A stretch of 64,000 nt of DNA from Streptomyces sp. WAC 01529. Lineage in GTDB: Bacteria > Actinomycetota > Actinomycetes > Streptomycetales > Streptomycetaceae. The notes below the pieces were generated by a model that was given only the letters and a program-made list of their open reading frames with translations, did no database searches and had not been told where the DNA came from. Numbering within the stretch: the first letter of the stretch is position 1; each line of letters starts with the position of its first letter. Below, one piece after another: positions 49,637 to 58,163 of the stretch. The stretch spans positions 992,001 to 1,056,000 of the forward strand of contig NZ_CP029617.1 in assembly GCF_003945545.1 (NCBI RefSeq), given 5' to 3'. The position numbers and the translations under genes are program-made.

Positions 49637-50593
49637 TCAGACCGGGCGGATCAGCTCCCACGTGTCGACCGCGTGGTCGAGGGCCATGCCGTGGCGCTCG
49701 TAGAGGGCGAGCGCGCCGCTGCTGTTGTCCGTGTCGACGCCGAGGCCGATCCGGTCGCGGCCCGACCGCGCGTAGTGCCCGAAGGCGTGGCGCAGCAGGT
49801 GGCTGCCGATGCCTCGGCCGCGGGCCTCGGGCAGGACGCCGAGGTTGCCGATCCAGGCCATCGACGGGCGGTCGTCGTGGGTGCGCAGCACGGCCGCGTC
49901 GCCGACGCCGTCGACGTGGGCGATCCAGATCAGCGACCAGTCGGCGCGCTCGGCGTCGATGTCGTCGAGCCACTGGGGGTAGCTGCGCGGCTGGAAGTCG
50001 AAGTGCTCGGTGAAGCACTCCTGGAGCAGTTGGTGGGCGCGCCTGCGGTCCTCTTCGGCCGAGCAGTCCCGCAGCGTCACGCCGGCCGGGGGCTCCGGGA
50101 ACGGGTCGCTCGCGGCGGCGATGTGACGGGCCATCACGTGATAGCGCCGCACGGTACGCCAGCCTCGTGCGCTCAGCGCCGAAAGGTCCATGGTGGGCGT
50201 GGTGTTGAGGTGCAGGTGCAGCACGGCGCGGGCCGCTCCGTTGGCCGCGGCGCGCTGTGCGGCGCGGTCCTCCATCAAGTCGAAGAGGTGCAGGGCGCCT
50301 TGCGGCCGGCCGGGCAGCACGTAGTGGTCGACGTCGATCCGCTCGCCGCCCGACTCGTCCCACAGCAGGGCGTATCCCACGAGGCGCTCCCCCTCGAAGA
50401 GCAGCCAGGAGTCGCGCTCCAGGTCCACCTCGGGGTGGTTCAAGTCGGCGCGCACCTCGGCCAGTTCGGTGTCGGCACGGCCTGTCTCCAGCAGGTCGAC
50501 CTCATTGAGCAGCGCGCACACCACAGCCGCGTCGCCGGGCGTCGCCGCCCGCACGGTCAGACCGGGCGGCGGCGTGAGAGAGGTCGTCGTCAT
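49637..50593 (-). CDS. Tandem-GNAT acetyltransferase
   Basis: A 318-residue protein from ATG 50593 with GGAGAGTGGG upstream. It has two GNAT domains. The first is degenerate (about 12-150, with LLFEGERLVGYALLWDE). The second is complete, with GNLGVLPEARGRGIGSHLLRHAF as the acetyl-CoA loop and GVDTDNSSGALALYERHGM as the C-terminal motif. The two-domain architecture resembles mycothiol synthase MshD, but neighbours give no support for that role. Confidence 0.82.
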   Translation of the reverse strand: MTTTSLTPPPGLTVRAATPGDAAVVCALLNEVDLLETGRADTELAEVRADLNHPEVDLERDSWLLFEGERLVGYALLWDESGGERIDVDHYVLPGRPQGALHLFDLMEDRAAQRAAANGAARAVLHLHLNTTPTMDLSALSARGWRTVRRYHVMARHIAAASDPFPEPPAGVTLRDCSAEEDRRRAHQLLQECFTEHFDFQPRSYPQWLDDIDAERADWSLIWIAHVDGVGDAAVLRTHDDRPSMAWIGNLGVLPEARGRGIGSHLLRHAFGHYARSGRDRIGLGVDTDNSSGALALYERHGMALDHAVDTWELIRPV

Positions 50594-50761
50594 GCGCCCA
50601 CTCTCCGCTGCCGCGCCCTGTGCCCGCAACGGACTTTTTCCCGGCACCCGCCGGGCCGCCGGGCGGTCGGCGCCCCCTGCTGCGCGGGTCCGTCCGCTGC
50701 CCCCGTCAGGCCAGGCGGTCCCGTCAGGTCAGGCGGACCCGAGGTCGGGCGGTCCGTCAGG

Positions 50762-51178
50762 TCAGGCCAGCACCGCCCGCACCGTCTTGCCGCCGCGGCG
50801 CGCGGTGACGACCTCCAGGCGGTGGGTGAGCTGGCGCACCATGGCGAGCCCACGGCCGCTCTCCCGTTCACTGCTCGGTTTGCGCACGCGTGGGCGGACC
50901 GGGCTCGTGTCGTACACCTCGACGATCACCCGGTCGCCGGAGACCTCCACGCGCAGGCGGCAGCCGCCGCGCGCGTGCTGGACGGCGTTGGAGACCAGCT
51001 CGGAGACGACAAGCGCGGCGTCGTCCACGCGCTCGGCGGTCAATTCGGTCTTACGGCGGTGCGGCCTGACAAGGAACGCGCAGGTCAGCCTCCGTGCCCG
51101 CCCCGCCGAAGCGGCTTCCTGCGGCAATGCGTACTCCACCCTGGCGGTGGGCCGATGGGCGCGCTGGTGCGCACGCAT
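50762..51178 (-). CDS. HATPase_c anti-sigma-like ATP-binding protein
   Basis: A 138-residue GHKL-fold regulatory kinase domain, ATG 51178 with GGGAGGGG upstream. The N box is ALVVSELVSNAVQHA, the G1 box VYDTSPVRPR and the G2 box ESGRGLAMVRQL. These short RsbW/SpoIIAB-like proteins are numerous in Streptomyces and bind sigma or anti-anti-sigma factors. No partner gene is adjacent. Confidence 0.87.
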   Translation of the reverse strand: MRAHQRAHRPTARVEYALPQEAASAGRARRLTCAFLVRPHRRKTELTAERVDDAALVVSELVSNAVQHARGGCRLRVEVSGDRVIVEVYDTSPVRPRVRKPSSERESGRGLAMVRQLTHRLEVVTARRGGKTVRAVLA

Positions 51179-51484
51179 GGCAACTCACTTCCCCTCCCTG
51201 GAACAACCGGTACACCCGCGATCTCTGTCGCCACCGGGGCCGCGGCGTGTCTTGCGCGACCGGTCCTGCCCCACGGTGATGCCCCACTCGACTGATCGCC
51301 AATCCGCCCGTCCAGTGCGCCCTACCGCACCAGGCGGATACGCCCTCACCCCCGCCCCGGTGGCTCTTGTTGTTGTCATGTGCCCCGGTCGTGGGCGTTG
51401 ACGTTGACATCGGGATCAAAAAACACTGACCCGGGCCGCCCTCTCGCCCGGCCGACCCGATCCGCCCCCGGAAAGGCCGCCCCC
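51179..51484. other. Divergent intergenic region
   Basis: A 306-base gap between the HATPase gene (minus) and the hydroxyacid oxidase (plus). It contains a GTTGACGTTGACA double repeat (51397-51409) and an A-rich run ATCAAAAAACA (51415-51425) that may belong to the oxidase promoter. No -10 can be named with confidence. No gene is supported. Confidence 0.5.
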
Positions 51485-52660
51485 ATGAACCAGCCGCCCC
51501 GCCCCTACAAGGACTACCAGGACGAGATCTACCTGGACGGACTTCGGGGCGTGGTCCCCGAATTCCCCATGACATACGCCGAGTTGGAGTCCCGCGCGCA
51601 GTCCGCGCTGCCGCCGTCGGTCCTCTCGTATGTCGCGGGCGGCGCCGGGGACGAGCGGACGCAGAACGCGAACGTCACCGCGTTCGACCGCTGGGGGCTG
51701 ATACCTCGGATGTTCGTCGGCGCCTCGCGGCGCGACCTCTCCGTCGATCTGTTCGGCATGACACTGCCCTCTCCCCTGTTCATGGCGCCGATCGGGGTCC
51801 TCGGGATCTGTACGCGGGACGGGCACGGCGACCTGGCCACCGCGCGTGCGGCGGCGAGGACCGGGGTGCCGATGATCGCCTCGACGCTGTCCGCCGACCC
51901 GATGGAGTCGGTCGCCGCCGAGCTGGGGGAGACTCCCGGCTTCTTCCAGCTGTACACGCCGACCGACCGCGCGCTCGCCGAGAGCCTGGTGCGCCGCGCC
52001 GAGCAGTCCGGGTTCAAGGCGATCGTCGTCACGATGGACACCTGGATCACCGGCTGGCGCCCGCGCGACCTGGCCACCTCCAACTTCCCCCAGCTGCGCG
52101 GCCACTGCCTGGCCAACTACACCAGCGACCCCGTCTTCCGCGCCCTGCTATCCACCGACCCCGAACACGACATGCAATCCGCGGTCATCAAGTGGGTGCA
52201 GGTCTTCGGCAACCCGCTCACCTGGGACGACCTGCCGTGGCTGCGCTCCCTCACCTCGCTGCCGCTGATCGTCAAGGGCCTGTGCCACCCCGAGGACGTC
52301 CGCCGCGCCAGGGACGGCGGGGTGGACGGGATCTACTGCTCCAACCACGGCGGCCGCCAGGCCAACGGCGGGCTGCCCGCGCTCGACGTGCTGCCCGCGG
52401 TCGTCGAGGCCGCCGACGGGCTGCCCGTCCTGTTCGACTCGGGGGTGCGCGGCGGAGCGGACATCGTCAAGGCGATCGCGCTGGGCGCCTCCGCGGTGGG
52501 CGTCGGCCGTCCGTACGCGTACGGCCTGGGCATCGGCGGCACCGACGGCGTCGCGCACGTCCTGCGCTCGCTGCTCGCCGAGACGGATCTGCTGATGGCC
52601 GTCGACGGCTACCCGACCCTGGCGGACCTGACCCCGGAGGCGCTTCAGCGGGTCCTCTGA
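51485..52660 (+). CDS. FMN-dependent alpha-hydroxyacid oxidase / lactate 2-monooxygenase-like
   Basis: A 391-residue TIM-barrel flavoenzyme, ATG 51485 with GGAAAGG upstream. SYVAGGAGDERTQ opens the family. FMAPIGVLGICTRDGH and PLIVKGLCHPEDVRRA are FMN strands. SNHGGRQANGGLPALDVLP carries the catalytic His and substrate Arg, and DSGVRGGADIVKAIALGASAVGVGRPYAYGL binds the FMN phosphate. The long insertion and SNFPQLRGHCLANYTSDPVF segment favour the lactate 2-monooxygenase-like subgroup, which oxidises lactate or related hydroxy acids. Confidence 0.87.
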   Translation: MNQPPRPYKDYQDEIYLDGLRGVVPEFPMTYAELESRAQSALPPSVLSYVAGGAGDERTQNANVTAFDRWGLIPRMFVGASRRDLSVDLFGMTLPSPLFMAPIGVLGICTRDGHGDLATARAAARTGVPMIASTLSADPMESVAAELGETPGFFQLYTPTDRALAESLVRRAEQSGFKAIVVTMDTWITGWRPRDLATSNFPQLRGHCLANYTSDPVFRALLSTDPEHDMQSAVIKWVQVFGNPLTWDDLPWLRSLTSLPLIVKGLCHPEDVRRARDGGVDGIYCSNHGGRQANGGLPALDVLPAVVEAADGLPVLFDSGVRGGADIVKAIALGASAVGVGRPYAYGLGIGGTDGVAHVLRSLLAETDLLMAVDGYPTLADLTPEALQRVL

Positions 52661-52708
52661 CTGGACGGTCACGGGCAACGTGATCATTGGACACCTACAC
52701 GTTTCATG

Positions 52709-52726
52709 TGAGACATTGATGTCTCA
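52709..52726. promoter_or_regulatory. Perfect palindrome, probable TetR-type operator
   Basis: TGAGACAT-TG-ATGTCTCA is an 18-base palindrome with perfect 8-base arms, ending 22 bases before the EmrB-type MFS start. Upstream, TTGGAC (52688-52693) could be the -35, placing the palindrome over the -10/start region as expected for a repressor site. No TetR gene lies beside it in the window. Confidence 0.65.
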
Positions 52727-52748
52727 TTCGAACTTGGAGTGTTCCACC

Positions 52749-54269
52749 ATGACCCCGCAGCGTGACGCACGGCGCTGGGCCGTCCTCGCGATCCTCTCCG
52801 GCAGCCTGCTGCTGATCGCCATGGACACCACGATCCTGAACGTCGCCTTCCCCTCCCTCGTCACTGATCTGCGGCCCAGCTCCGTGCAGCAGCTGTGGAT
52901 CATCGACGTGTACGCCCTTGTGCTGTCCGGACTCCTGGTCACCGCGAGTGCCCTGGGTGACCGGTGGGGACACAAGCGGCTGCTCCTGATCGGCTTCGGC
53001 GTCTTCGCCCTCGCCTCGCTGCTCGCCGTCTTCGCGACCGCTCCCTGGCAGGTCATCGCCGCCCGCGCACTGCTCGGCGCGGGTGGCGCGGCGATCATGC
53101 CCGCCACCCTGTCGATCCTGCGGCACGTCTTCACCGACGCCCGCGAGCGCGCCCTCGCCTACGCGGTGTGGTCCGCCGTCTTCGGCGGTGGCATGGCGTT
53201 CGGCCCGGTCGTCGGCGGACTGCTCGTGGAGCACGACGGCTGGCACTCCGCGTTCCTCGTCAACATCCCCGTCGCTCTGGTGATCATCGCGCTCGGCGCG
53301 TGGATCCTGCCCGAGTCCCACCAGCCCCGCGAGGGCCGCTGGGACTGGTGGGGCGTGGGCCAGTCGGTCCTCGGCATGCTCGCCCTGGCGGGCGGCATCA
53401 AGCAGCTCGGCAAGGGCGGCCCCGCCGACCCCGTGGCCTGGGCCCTGCTCGTCGTCGCCGCGGTGACGCTCACCGTCTTCGTCCGCCGCCAGCTGCGCCT
53501 GGAGCACCCGCTGCTCCAGGTCCGCCTCTTCGCCTCGCGGCCGTTCGCCATCGCGGCGGCCTCGATCTTCCTCGGCATGATCGCGCTGGGCTCGGCGCTG
53601 TTCCTGATCACCCAGTGGTTCCAGTACGGGCAGGGCTATACGCCCCTGGAGGCGGGCGTCCACCTGCTGCCCGCGCCGCTGGGCCTCGTCCTCACCTCGC
53701 TGGTGACCCCGGTGCTGATGCACCGGCTGCCGATCCGGCACGTCATGGGCGGCGGACTGCTGCTGATGACCGCGGGCCTCGCCCTGCCGTGGCTGCTGCA
53801 GCTGTCGGGGCCGCTCGGCTACGGCGACATCGCCGTGGCACTGGCCGTGCTCGGCTGCGGCGTCGGCATCGCGACGACCGCCGCGTCGGTGACGCTGATG
53901 GCCGCCACCCCGGCGAAGGACGTCAGCGGCGCCGCGGCCGTGGAGGAGACCTGCTACGAACTGGGCGCCGCCATGGGCGTGGCCATCCTCGGCAGCGTCG
54001 CCACCGCGCTGTACCGCGTGAACCTCCCCGACCTGGGCCTCGCGGACGACACCTCGGCGGCCGTCGGCGACTCGATCGGCGAGGCCGCGCGGGTGGCGCA
54101 CGAGCTGACCGGGCCCGCGGGCAACGCCCTGCTCTCGGGGGCGGCCGAGGCGTTCACCTCCGGGATGACGCCCACGTTCCTGATGGCGGCCGCACTGCCG
54201 CTGGCCGCCGCCGCGCTCACCTGGGCGAAGATCCCCAAGGGCCTGCGGCCCACGGAGGACGCGCACTGA
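52749..54269 (+). CDS. MFS multidrug transporter, EmrB/QacA type
   Basis: A 506-residue, 14-helix drug:H+ antiporter. I chose ATG 52749 (TTGGAGTG upstream) over an in-frame start at 52680. Motif D1 MDTTILNVAFPSL, motif A GDRWGHKRL, the RALLGAGGAAIMPATLSI motif B region and motif C AVFGGGMAFGPVVGGLL are all present. It would expel hydrophobic drugs, and the palindrome in front suggests repression lifted by a ligand. Confidence 0.9.
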   Translation: MTPQRDARRWAVLAILSGSLLLIAMDTTILNVAFPSLVTDLRPSSVQQLWIIDVYALVLSGLLVTASALGDRWGHKRLLLIGFGVFALASLLAVFATAPWQVIAARALLGAGGAAIMPATLSILRHVFTDARERALAYAVWSAVFGGGMAFGPVVGGLLVEHDGWHSAFLVNIPVALVIIALGAWILPESHQPREGRWDWWGVGQSVLGMLALAGGIKQLGKGGPADPVAWALLVVAAVTLTVFVRRQLRLEHPLLQVRLFASRPFAIAAASIFLGMIALGSALFLITQWFQYGQGYTPLEAGVHLLPAPLGLVLTSLVTPVLMHRLPIRHVMGGGLLLMTAGLALPWLLQLSGPLGYGDIAVALAVLGCGVGIATTAASVTLMAATPAKDVSGAAAVEETCYELGAAMGVAILGSVATALYRVNLPDLGLADDTSAAVGDSIGEAARVAHELTGPAGNALLSGAAEAFTSGMTPTFLMAAALPLAAAALTWAKIPKGLRPTEDAH

Positions 54270-54278
54270 GCCGGTGGT

Positions 54279-54306
54279 GGCCCGGCGCCCCGAGCGGCGC
54301 CGGGCC
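54279..54306. terminator. Terminator after the MFS gene
   Basis: GGCCCGGCGCC (54279-54289) and GGCGCCGGGCC (54296-54306) form a perfect 11-base stem over CCGAGC, ten bases after the MFS stop. A second hairpin, CGACCCCGGG (54356-54365) with CCCGGGGTCG (54382-54391), lies in the leader of the next gene. Confidence 0.7.
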
Positions 54307-54433
54307 GCCACCCAACTGGCACCATCGGCCCCTCACTTCACGCCTATCATCTGTTCGACCCCGGGACGCCCCAGCGGCGGCCCCGGGGTCGACACATGTG
54401 GTGCCGCCTTCGCAGCGAGAGGACGACGGGGAC

Positions 54434-55801
54434 TTGAGTTCGATACGGAAGCGCTCCGCCCGCAGACGCCGCAGGGCCATGGCCGCCGTCGGCGCCGCCG
54501 CGGCCGTCGTGGCGGGCCTCCAGCTGTCGCCCACCGCGTTCGGCACCGACGACGCCGCCGACGCCGACAACAAGGAGCGCGCGGCCCCGCGCCGGACCGC
54601 CGCGCCCACGCGCGGGGCGGCGAGCCACGCGGAGCGGCAGGACTTCGGCTTCTCCGCCTCGGACGGCACGCGCTTCAAGGACGGCGTGATGTCCCTGGAA
54701 CCGGCACCCTCCGCGCGCCCGACGCCCTCAACGCCGTCGACGGCTACGCCCCGGCGCGTCGCGGCCGCCGCCCCGCACGGCGAGGGCTGGCAGTCGGGCG
54801 GCGCGGCCAAGCTCCTCGGCACCGGCTACACCATCAAGTTCTACGACGAGAGGGCCGCGGACTGGCTCGGCCCCTACGTCAAGAGGTCGGCCGCCGAGCT
54901 GCGGCGCGTCACCAACCTGCCGATCACCGTCGACACCCGGCCGGTCGGCTGGGACTACGTCAGGCCCAGGGGCGAGGTCGTCGTCGGCCTCCTGCGGCGT
55001 CCGTGCGTACCGCCCGCCGACGGCGGCAGCGCGGGCTGGAAGGTCGTACGCGACGGATCGGGCAGCAAGAATCTGAGCTGCGGCTTCTACGCCTCCTCCC
55101 TCCCCGCCACCGTGACCAGCGGCCACGCCTACATCGACGACGAGTTCTTCACCGCGGCCGGCAGGCCCGCACCCGCCATGGGCGAGACCTATCTGCGCAA
55201 CCACATCAGCCACGAGCTGGGGCACACGATGGGCCTCGCGCACGCCAACCGCAGCGCGGCGCGCGGCGACTGCGTCAAGGGCACCGACTCCGGCCAGCTC
55301 CCGGTGATGTGCACGCCCGCCAACGCCTACCAGGACAAGCGGGCAGGCGCCTATGTGCAGCAGTACGACGTGCAGGGCCTGCGCCATCTGGCGCGCGGGG
55401 GCGGCGCCGCGCTGCCCCCGCAGGGCAAGATCACGGGCATCGGCCGCAAGTGCCTGGACGTCAAGGGCGGCAAGGCCGCCAACGGCACGCCGATCCAGCT
55501 GTACGCCTGCAACGGCGGCGTCGCCCAGTCATGGATCGTCCAGAAGGACGGCACGTTCCGCGCGCTCGGCAAGTGCCTGGACAACTACCGCAACGCGCGC
55601 ACCGACGGCAACAGGATCGGCCTGCGCGACTGCGGGGGCGGCGCGTCCCAGCGCTGGTCGGTGAGTGCGGGGGGCCAGATCGTGCACGCCGCGTCGGGCA
55701 AGGTCCTGGAGGTCAGGGGCGGCAGCACCGCCAACGGCACCAGGGTCCAGCTGCACGCGCCGAACGGGAACAAGCGCCAGGTCTGGGTCACGCCGAGGTA
55801 G
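54434..55801 (+). CDS. Secreted metalloprotease with ricin-type lectin domain
   Basis: A 455-residue exported protein from TTG 54434 (AGAGGACGACGGGGAC upstream). The N-terminus is a very basic signal peptide (RKRSARRRRRAMAAVG). A zinc protease domain has HELGHTMGLAH at 260-270, the metzincin-type HExxHxxGxxH, with a preceding disulfide-rich region. From residue 335 to the end is one ricin B lectin trefoil (KCLDVKGGKAANGTPIQLYAC, KCLDNYRNARTDGNRIGLRDC, GKVLEVRGGSTANGTRVQL) that would bind sugars. It probably degrades protein at a glycan surface. A DUF3152-like classification is possible for the protease part. Confidence 0.85.
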   Translation: MSSIRKRSARRRRRAMAAVGAAAAVVAGLQLSPTAFGTDDAADADNKERAAPRRTAAPTRGAASHAERQDFGFSASDGTRFKDGVMSLEPAPSARPTPSTPSTATPRRVAAAAPHGEGWQSGGAAKLLGTGYTIKFYDERAADWLGPYVKRSAAELRRVTNLPITVDTRPVGWDYVRPRGEVVVGLLRRPCVPPADGGSAGWKVVRDGSGSKNLSCGFYASSLPATVTSGHAYIDDEFFTAAGRPAPAMGETYLRNHISHELGHTMGLAHANRSAARGDCVKGTDSGQLPVMCTPANAYQDKRAGAYVQQYDVQGLRHLARGGGAALPPQGKITGIGRKCLDVKGGKAANGTPIQLYACNGGVAQSWIVQKDGTFRALGKCLDNYRNARTDGNRIGLRDCGGGASQRWSVSAGGQIVHAASGKVLEVRGGSTANGTRVQLHAPNGNKRQVWVTPR

Positions 55802-55888
55802 CGCCCCCGACGGCACACGGTCAGCGTCCGGTCTGCGCCCGGTTAAGATCGCAGAAATTGGGCTCGACCAGCGAGGAAACGAAGAACT

Positions 55889-56725
55889 GTGCAGGTCAAG
55901 GGGAGGGACATCGTGACGGCGGCCGTGGGGGCGGCGCTCACGATGGTGTTGGCGGGCTGCGGTGGCAATGGCGGCGATGACCGCTCGGGCGCGGGCCGCG
56001 ACCAGGGCAAGGCCGCGCAGGACGAGCGGAAGGACGCCCGCGCCGTTCTGACGGCCGCGGCGAAGAAGACGGCGGCGCAGTCCTCGTACAAGACGGTCCA
56101 GACCGGGCAGGGCGGCACCGACCGCGCCGAGATGCTGTACCAGAAGAAGCCCGCCGCCTCGGTCATCAAGGCGGAGGTCTCGAAGTCCGCGGCCAACCCG
56201 AACGGCGTCAGCCACATGCTCTCCACGGGCGGCTCGACGTATGTGAAGACGGACAAGGTGCCGGGCAAGAGCTGGTACAGCATGGATCTCGGCGGGGGTG
56301 AGGACGGCGGCGGCGCCCCGCGCGCGGCCGGGTACGTCGCCGAGTTCGCGGGCGCGCTCGCCGCGACCGAGTCCACCGAGTGGGTCGCCGAGGAGAAGGC
56401 GGGCGGCCGGACCGCCGACCACTACCGCGGCAAGGTCGTCCTCGACGAGCTGGCGAAGTACACCGGCCCGGCGCTGTCGAAGGACCGCAGGGACCTCTAC
56501 GTCACGATGGCGAAGAAGCAGGGCATGAAGTCGGTCGTCATCGACATGTGGGTCGGCAAGGACGATCTGATCCTCAAGTCGCGGGAGACCGGCGAGGGCA
56601 AGAAGGGCCGCGAGGTGATCAACGAGGAGTACTCGGACTTCGGCGCCGTGCCCGCGATCTCCGCGCCGCCGGCCGGGTCGGTCGCCACCTGGGACGAGTT
56701 CATCGCGGCCCAGGCGCGGCCGTAA
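55889..56725 (+). CDS. Lipoprotein of unknown function
   Basis: A 278-residue lipoprotein from GTG 55889. The signal peptide ends in the lipobox LAGC near residue 24, followed by a Gly/Asp-rich linker and a folded domain of about 230 residues (AAAKKTAAQSSYKT onward). The domain resembles the LolA/LppX-like half-barrel lipoproteins of actinobacteria, which carry lipids or sense the envelope; this is a weak match. It is about 60 bases ahead of an Lrp regulator. Confidence 0.7.
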   Translation: MQVKGRDIVTAAVGAALTMVLAGCGGNGGDDRSGAGRDQGKAAQDERKDARAVLTAAAKKTAAQSSYKTVQTGQGGTDRAEMLYQKKPAASVIKAEVSKSAANPNGVSHMLSTGGSTYVKTDKVPGKSWYSMDLGGGEDGGGAPRAAGYVAEFAGALAATESTEWVAEEKAGGRTADHYRGKVVLDELAKYTGPALSKDRRDLYVTMAKKQGMKSVVIDMWVGKDDLILKSRETGEGKKGREVINEEYSDFGAVPAISAPPAGSVATWDEFIAAQARP

Positions 56726-56787
56726 CGGACCGCCCAGCGGCTACAGTCACCAGCGATCAACCTCGCTCACCTGGGAGTACCTCGGAC

Positions 56788-57273
56788 ATGGCCGTCGACG
56801 AACTCGACACCCGCATCCTGCGGCTCCTCCTCGAACAGCCCCGCACCAGCGTGCGCGAGTACGCGCGCGTGCTCGGCATCGCGCGGGGCACGCTCCAGGC
56901 CAGGCTCGACCGGCTTGAGCGGGACGGGGTGATCACCGGCACGGGCCCCTTCCTCTCCCCCGCGGCGCTCGGCCACCCGGTGCTCGCCTTCGTCCACATC
57001 GAGGTCACCCAGGGGTATCTGGACGAGGTGGGCGACGCGCTCGCGGCCGTACCGGAGATCATCGAGGCGCACTCGATCACGGGCGGCGGCGATCTGCTGA
57101 CCCGTGTCGCGGCGCGGGACAACGGCCATCTGGAAGACGTCATCCAGCAGTTGATCAAGCTGCCCGGGGTGGTCCGTACGCGGACGGAGATGGCGCTGCG
57201 GGAGCGGGTGCCGCACCGGCTGCTCCCGCTCGTCGAGTCGGTCGGCAGGGCGGCGGCCTCCGGGCAGCGCTGA
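56788..57273 (+). CDS. Lrp/AsnC family regulator
   Basis: A 161-residue regulator, ATG 56788. The winged HTH is DELDTRILRLLLEQPRTSVREYARVLGIARGTLQARLDRLERDG, read in pieces. A RAM ligand-binding domain follows (LAFVHIEVTQG, VPEIIEAHSITGGGDLLTRVAARD). It probably senses an amino acid. Target unknown. Confidence 0.87.
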   Translation: MAVDELDTRILRLLLEQPRTSVREYARVLGIARGTLQARLDRLERDGVITGTGPFLSPAALGHPVLAFVHIEVTQGYLDEVGDALAAVPEIIEAHSITGGGDLLTRVAARDNGHLEDVIQQLIKLPGVVRTRTEMALRERVPHRLLPLVESVGRAAASGQR

Positions 57274-57320
57274 GGCCCTCCCCCACTGCGACGACCTGGG
57301 GCTTTGGCATCCTGGACGGC

Positions 57321-58004
57321 ATGAGCAGCTTCGGCAGGACCTCGGTCATCTTCGATCTCGACGGCACCCTCGTGGACAGCGAGCCCAACTACTACGAGGC
57401 CTCGCGGGCCCTTCTCGCCGAGTTCACCGGCCGGGAGTACACCTGGGCCGACAACGAGCAGTACGTGGGCATCAGCTCGCACGAGACGCTGGCGCAGTGG
57501 CGGCGGGAGTACGGGATCGACGCCTCGGTGGCCGAGCTGATCGCCGACCTCGACCGCCGCTATCTGGAGCTGGCGCGGGCCGGGACGCACGTCTTCCCGG
57601 AGATGCGCGAGCTCGTCGAGCGGCTGCACGAGGCGGGCGTGCCGATGGCGGTGGCGTCGGGCTCGTCCCGCGCGGCCATCGAGGCGATCCTCGCGGGCAC
57701 GGGCCTGGACGCCCGGCTCACCACGCTCGTCTCCGCCGAGGAGGTGCCGCGGGGCAAGCCGGCGCCCGACGTGTTCCTCGCGGCGGCCGCGCTGCTGGGC
57801 GCGGACCCGGCGGACTGCGTGGTCTTCGAGGACGCGGCGCCGGGAGCGGCGGCGGCGAGGGCGGCGGGCATGCGGTGCGTCGCGATCCCCTACGTGTCCA
57901 CCCACGCCGACGACCCGGCGTTCGCCCACGCGGAACTCCTGCTCCCCGGCGGCCACCCGGATTTCACGGCCCAGGCGGCACTGGAGGTACTGGGACTCGG
58001 TTAG
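57321..58004 (+). CDS. HAD superfamily phosphatase (beta-phosphoglucomutase-like)
   Basis: A 227-residue HAD-IA hydrolase, 47 bases after the Lrp gene. Motif I FDLDGTLVDSEP, motif II AVASGSS, motif III GKPAPD and motif IV VFEDAAPGAAAARAAGM. The helical cap between motifs I and II is of the beta-PGM/GPH type. It likely dephosphorylates a sugar phosphate. Confidence 0.88.
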   Translation: MSSFGRTSVIFDLDGTLVDSEPNYYEASRALLAEFTGREYTWADNEQYVGISSHETLAQWRREYGIDASVAELIADLDRRYLELARAGTHVFPEMRELVERLHEAGVPMAVASGSSRAAIEAILAGTGLDARLTTLVSAEEVPRGKPAPDVFLAAAALLGADPADCVVFEDAAPGAAAARAAGMRCVAIPYVSTHADDPAFAHAELLLPGGHPDFTAQAALEVLGLG

Positions 58005-58020
58005 GGGCGCGGGGGCTCTG

Positions 58021-58149
58021 TAGGAGGCGCGGGGGGCGCCCCGTAAGGGGCGCGGGGCTGTGACATATGCGGCTCCGCCGCGCGGGCGCGACCAGCAGCA
58101 GGCGCCCCGTAAGGGGCGCGGGGAACTGCGCGACCAGCCACGACCAACC
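58021..58149. repeat. Two copies of an intergenic repeat
   Basis: GGCGCCCCGTAAGGGGCGCGG is present around 58034-58055 and 58107-58130. The second copy continues with GGAACTGCGCGACCAGCCACGA. The core CGCCCCGTAAGGGGCG is a hairpin. The same element recurs beyond the aspartase start (59598-59635). This is a known type of short intergenic repeat dispersed in Streptomyces chromosomes, possibly a transcription terminator as well. Confidence 0.8.
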
Positions 58150-58163
58150 CGCAGCGAAGAAGA

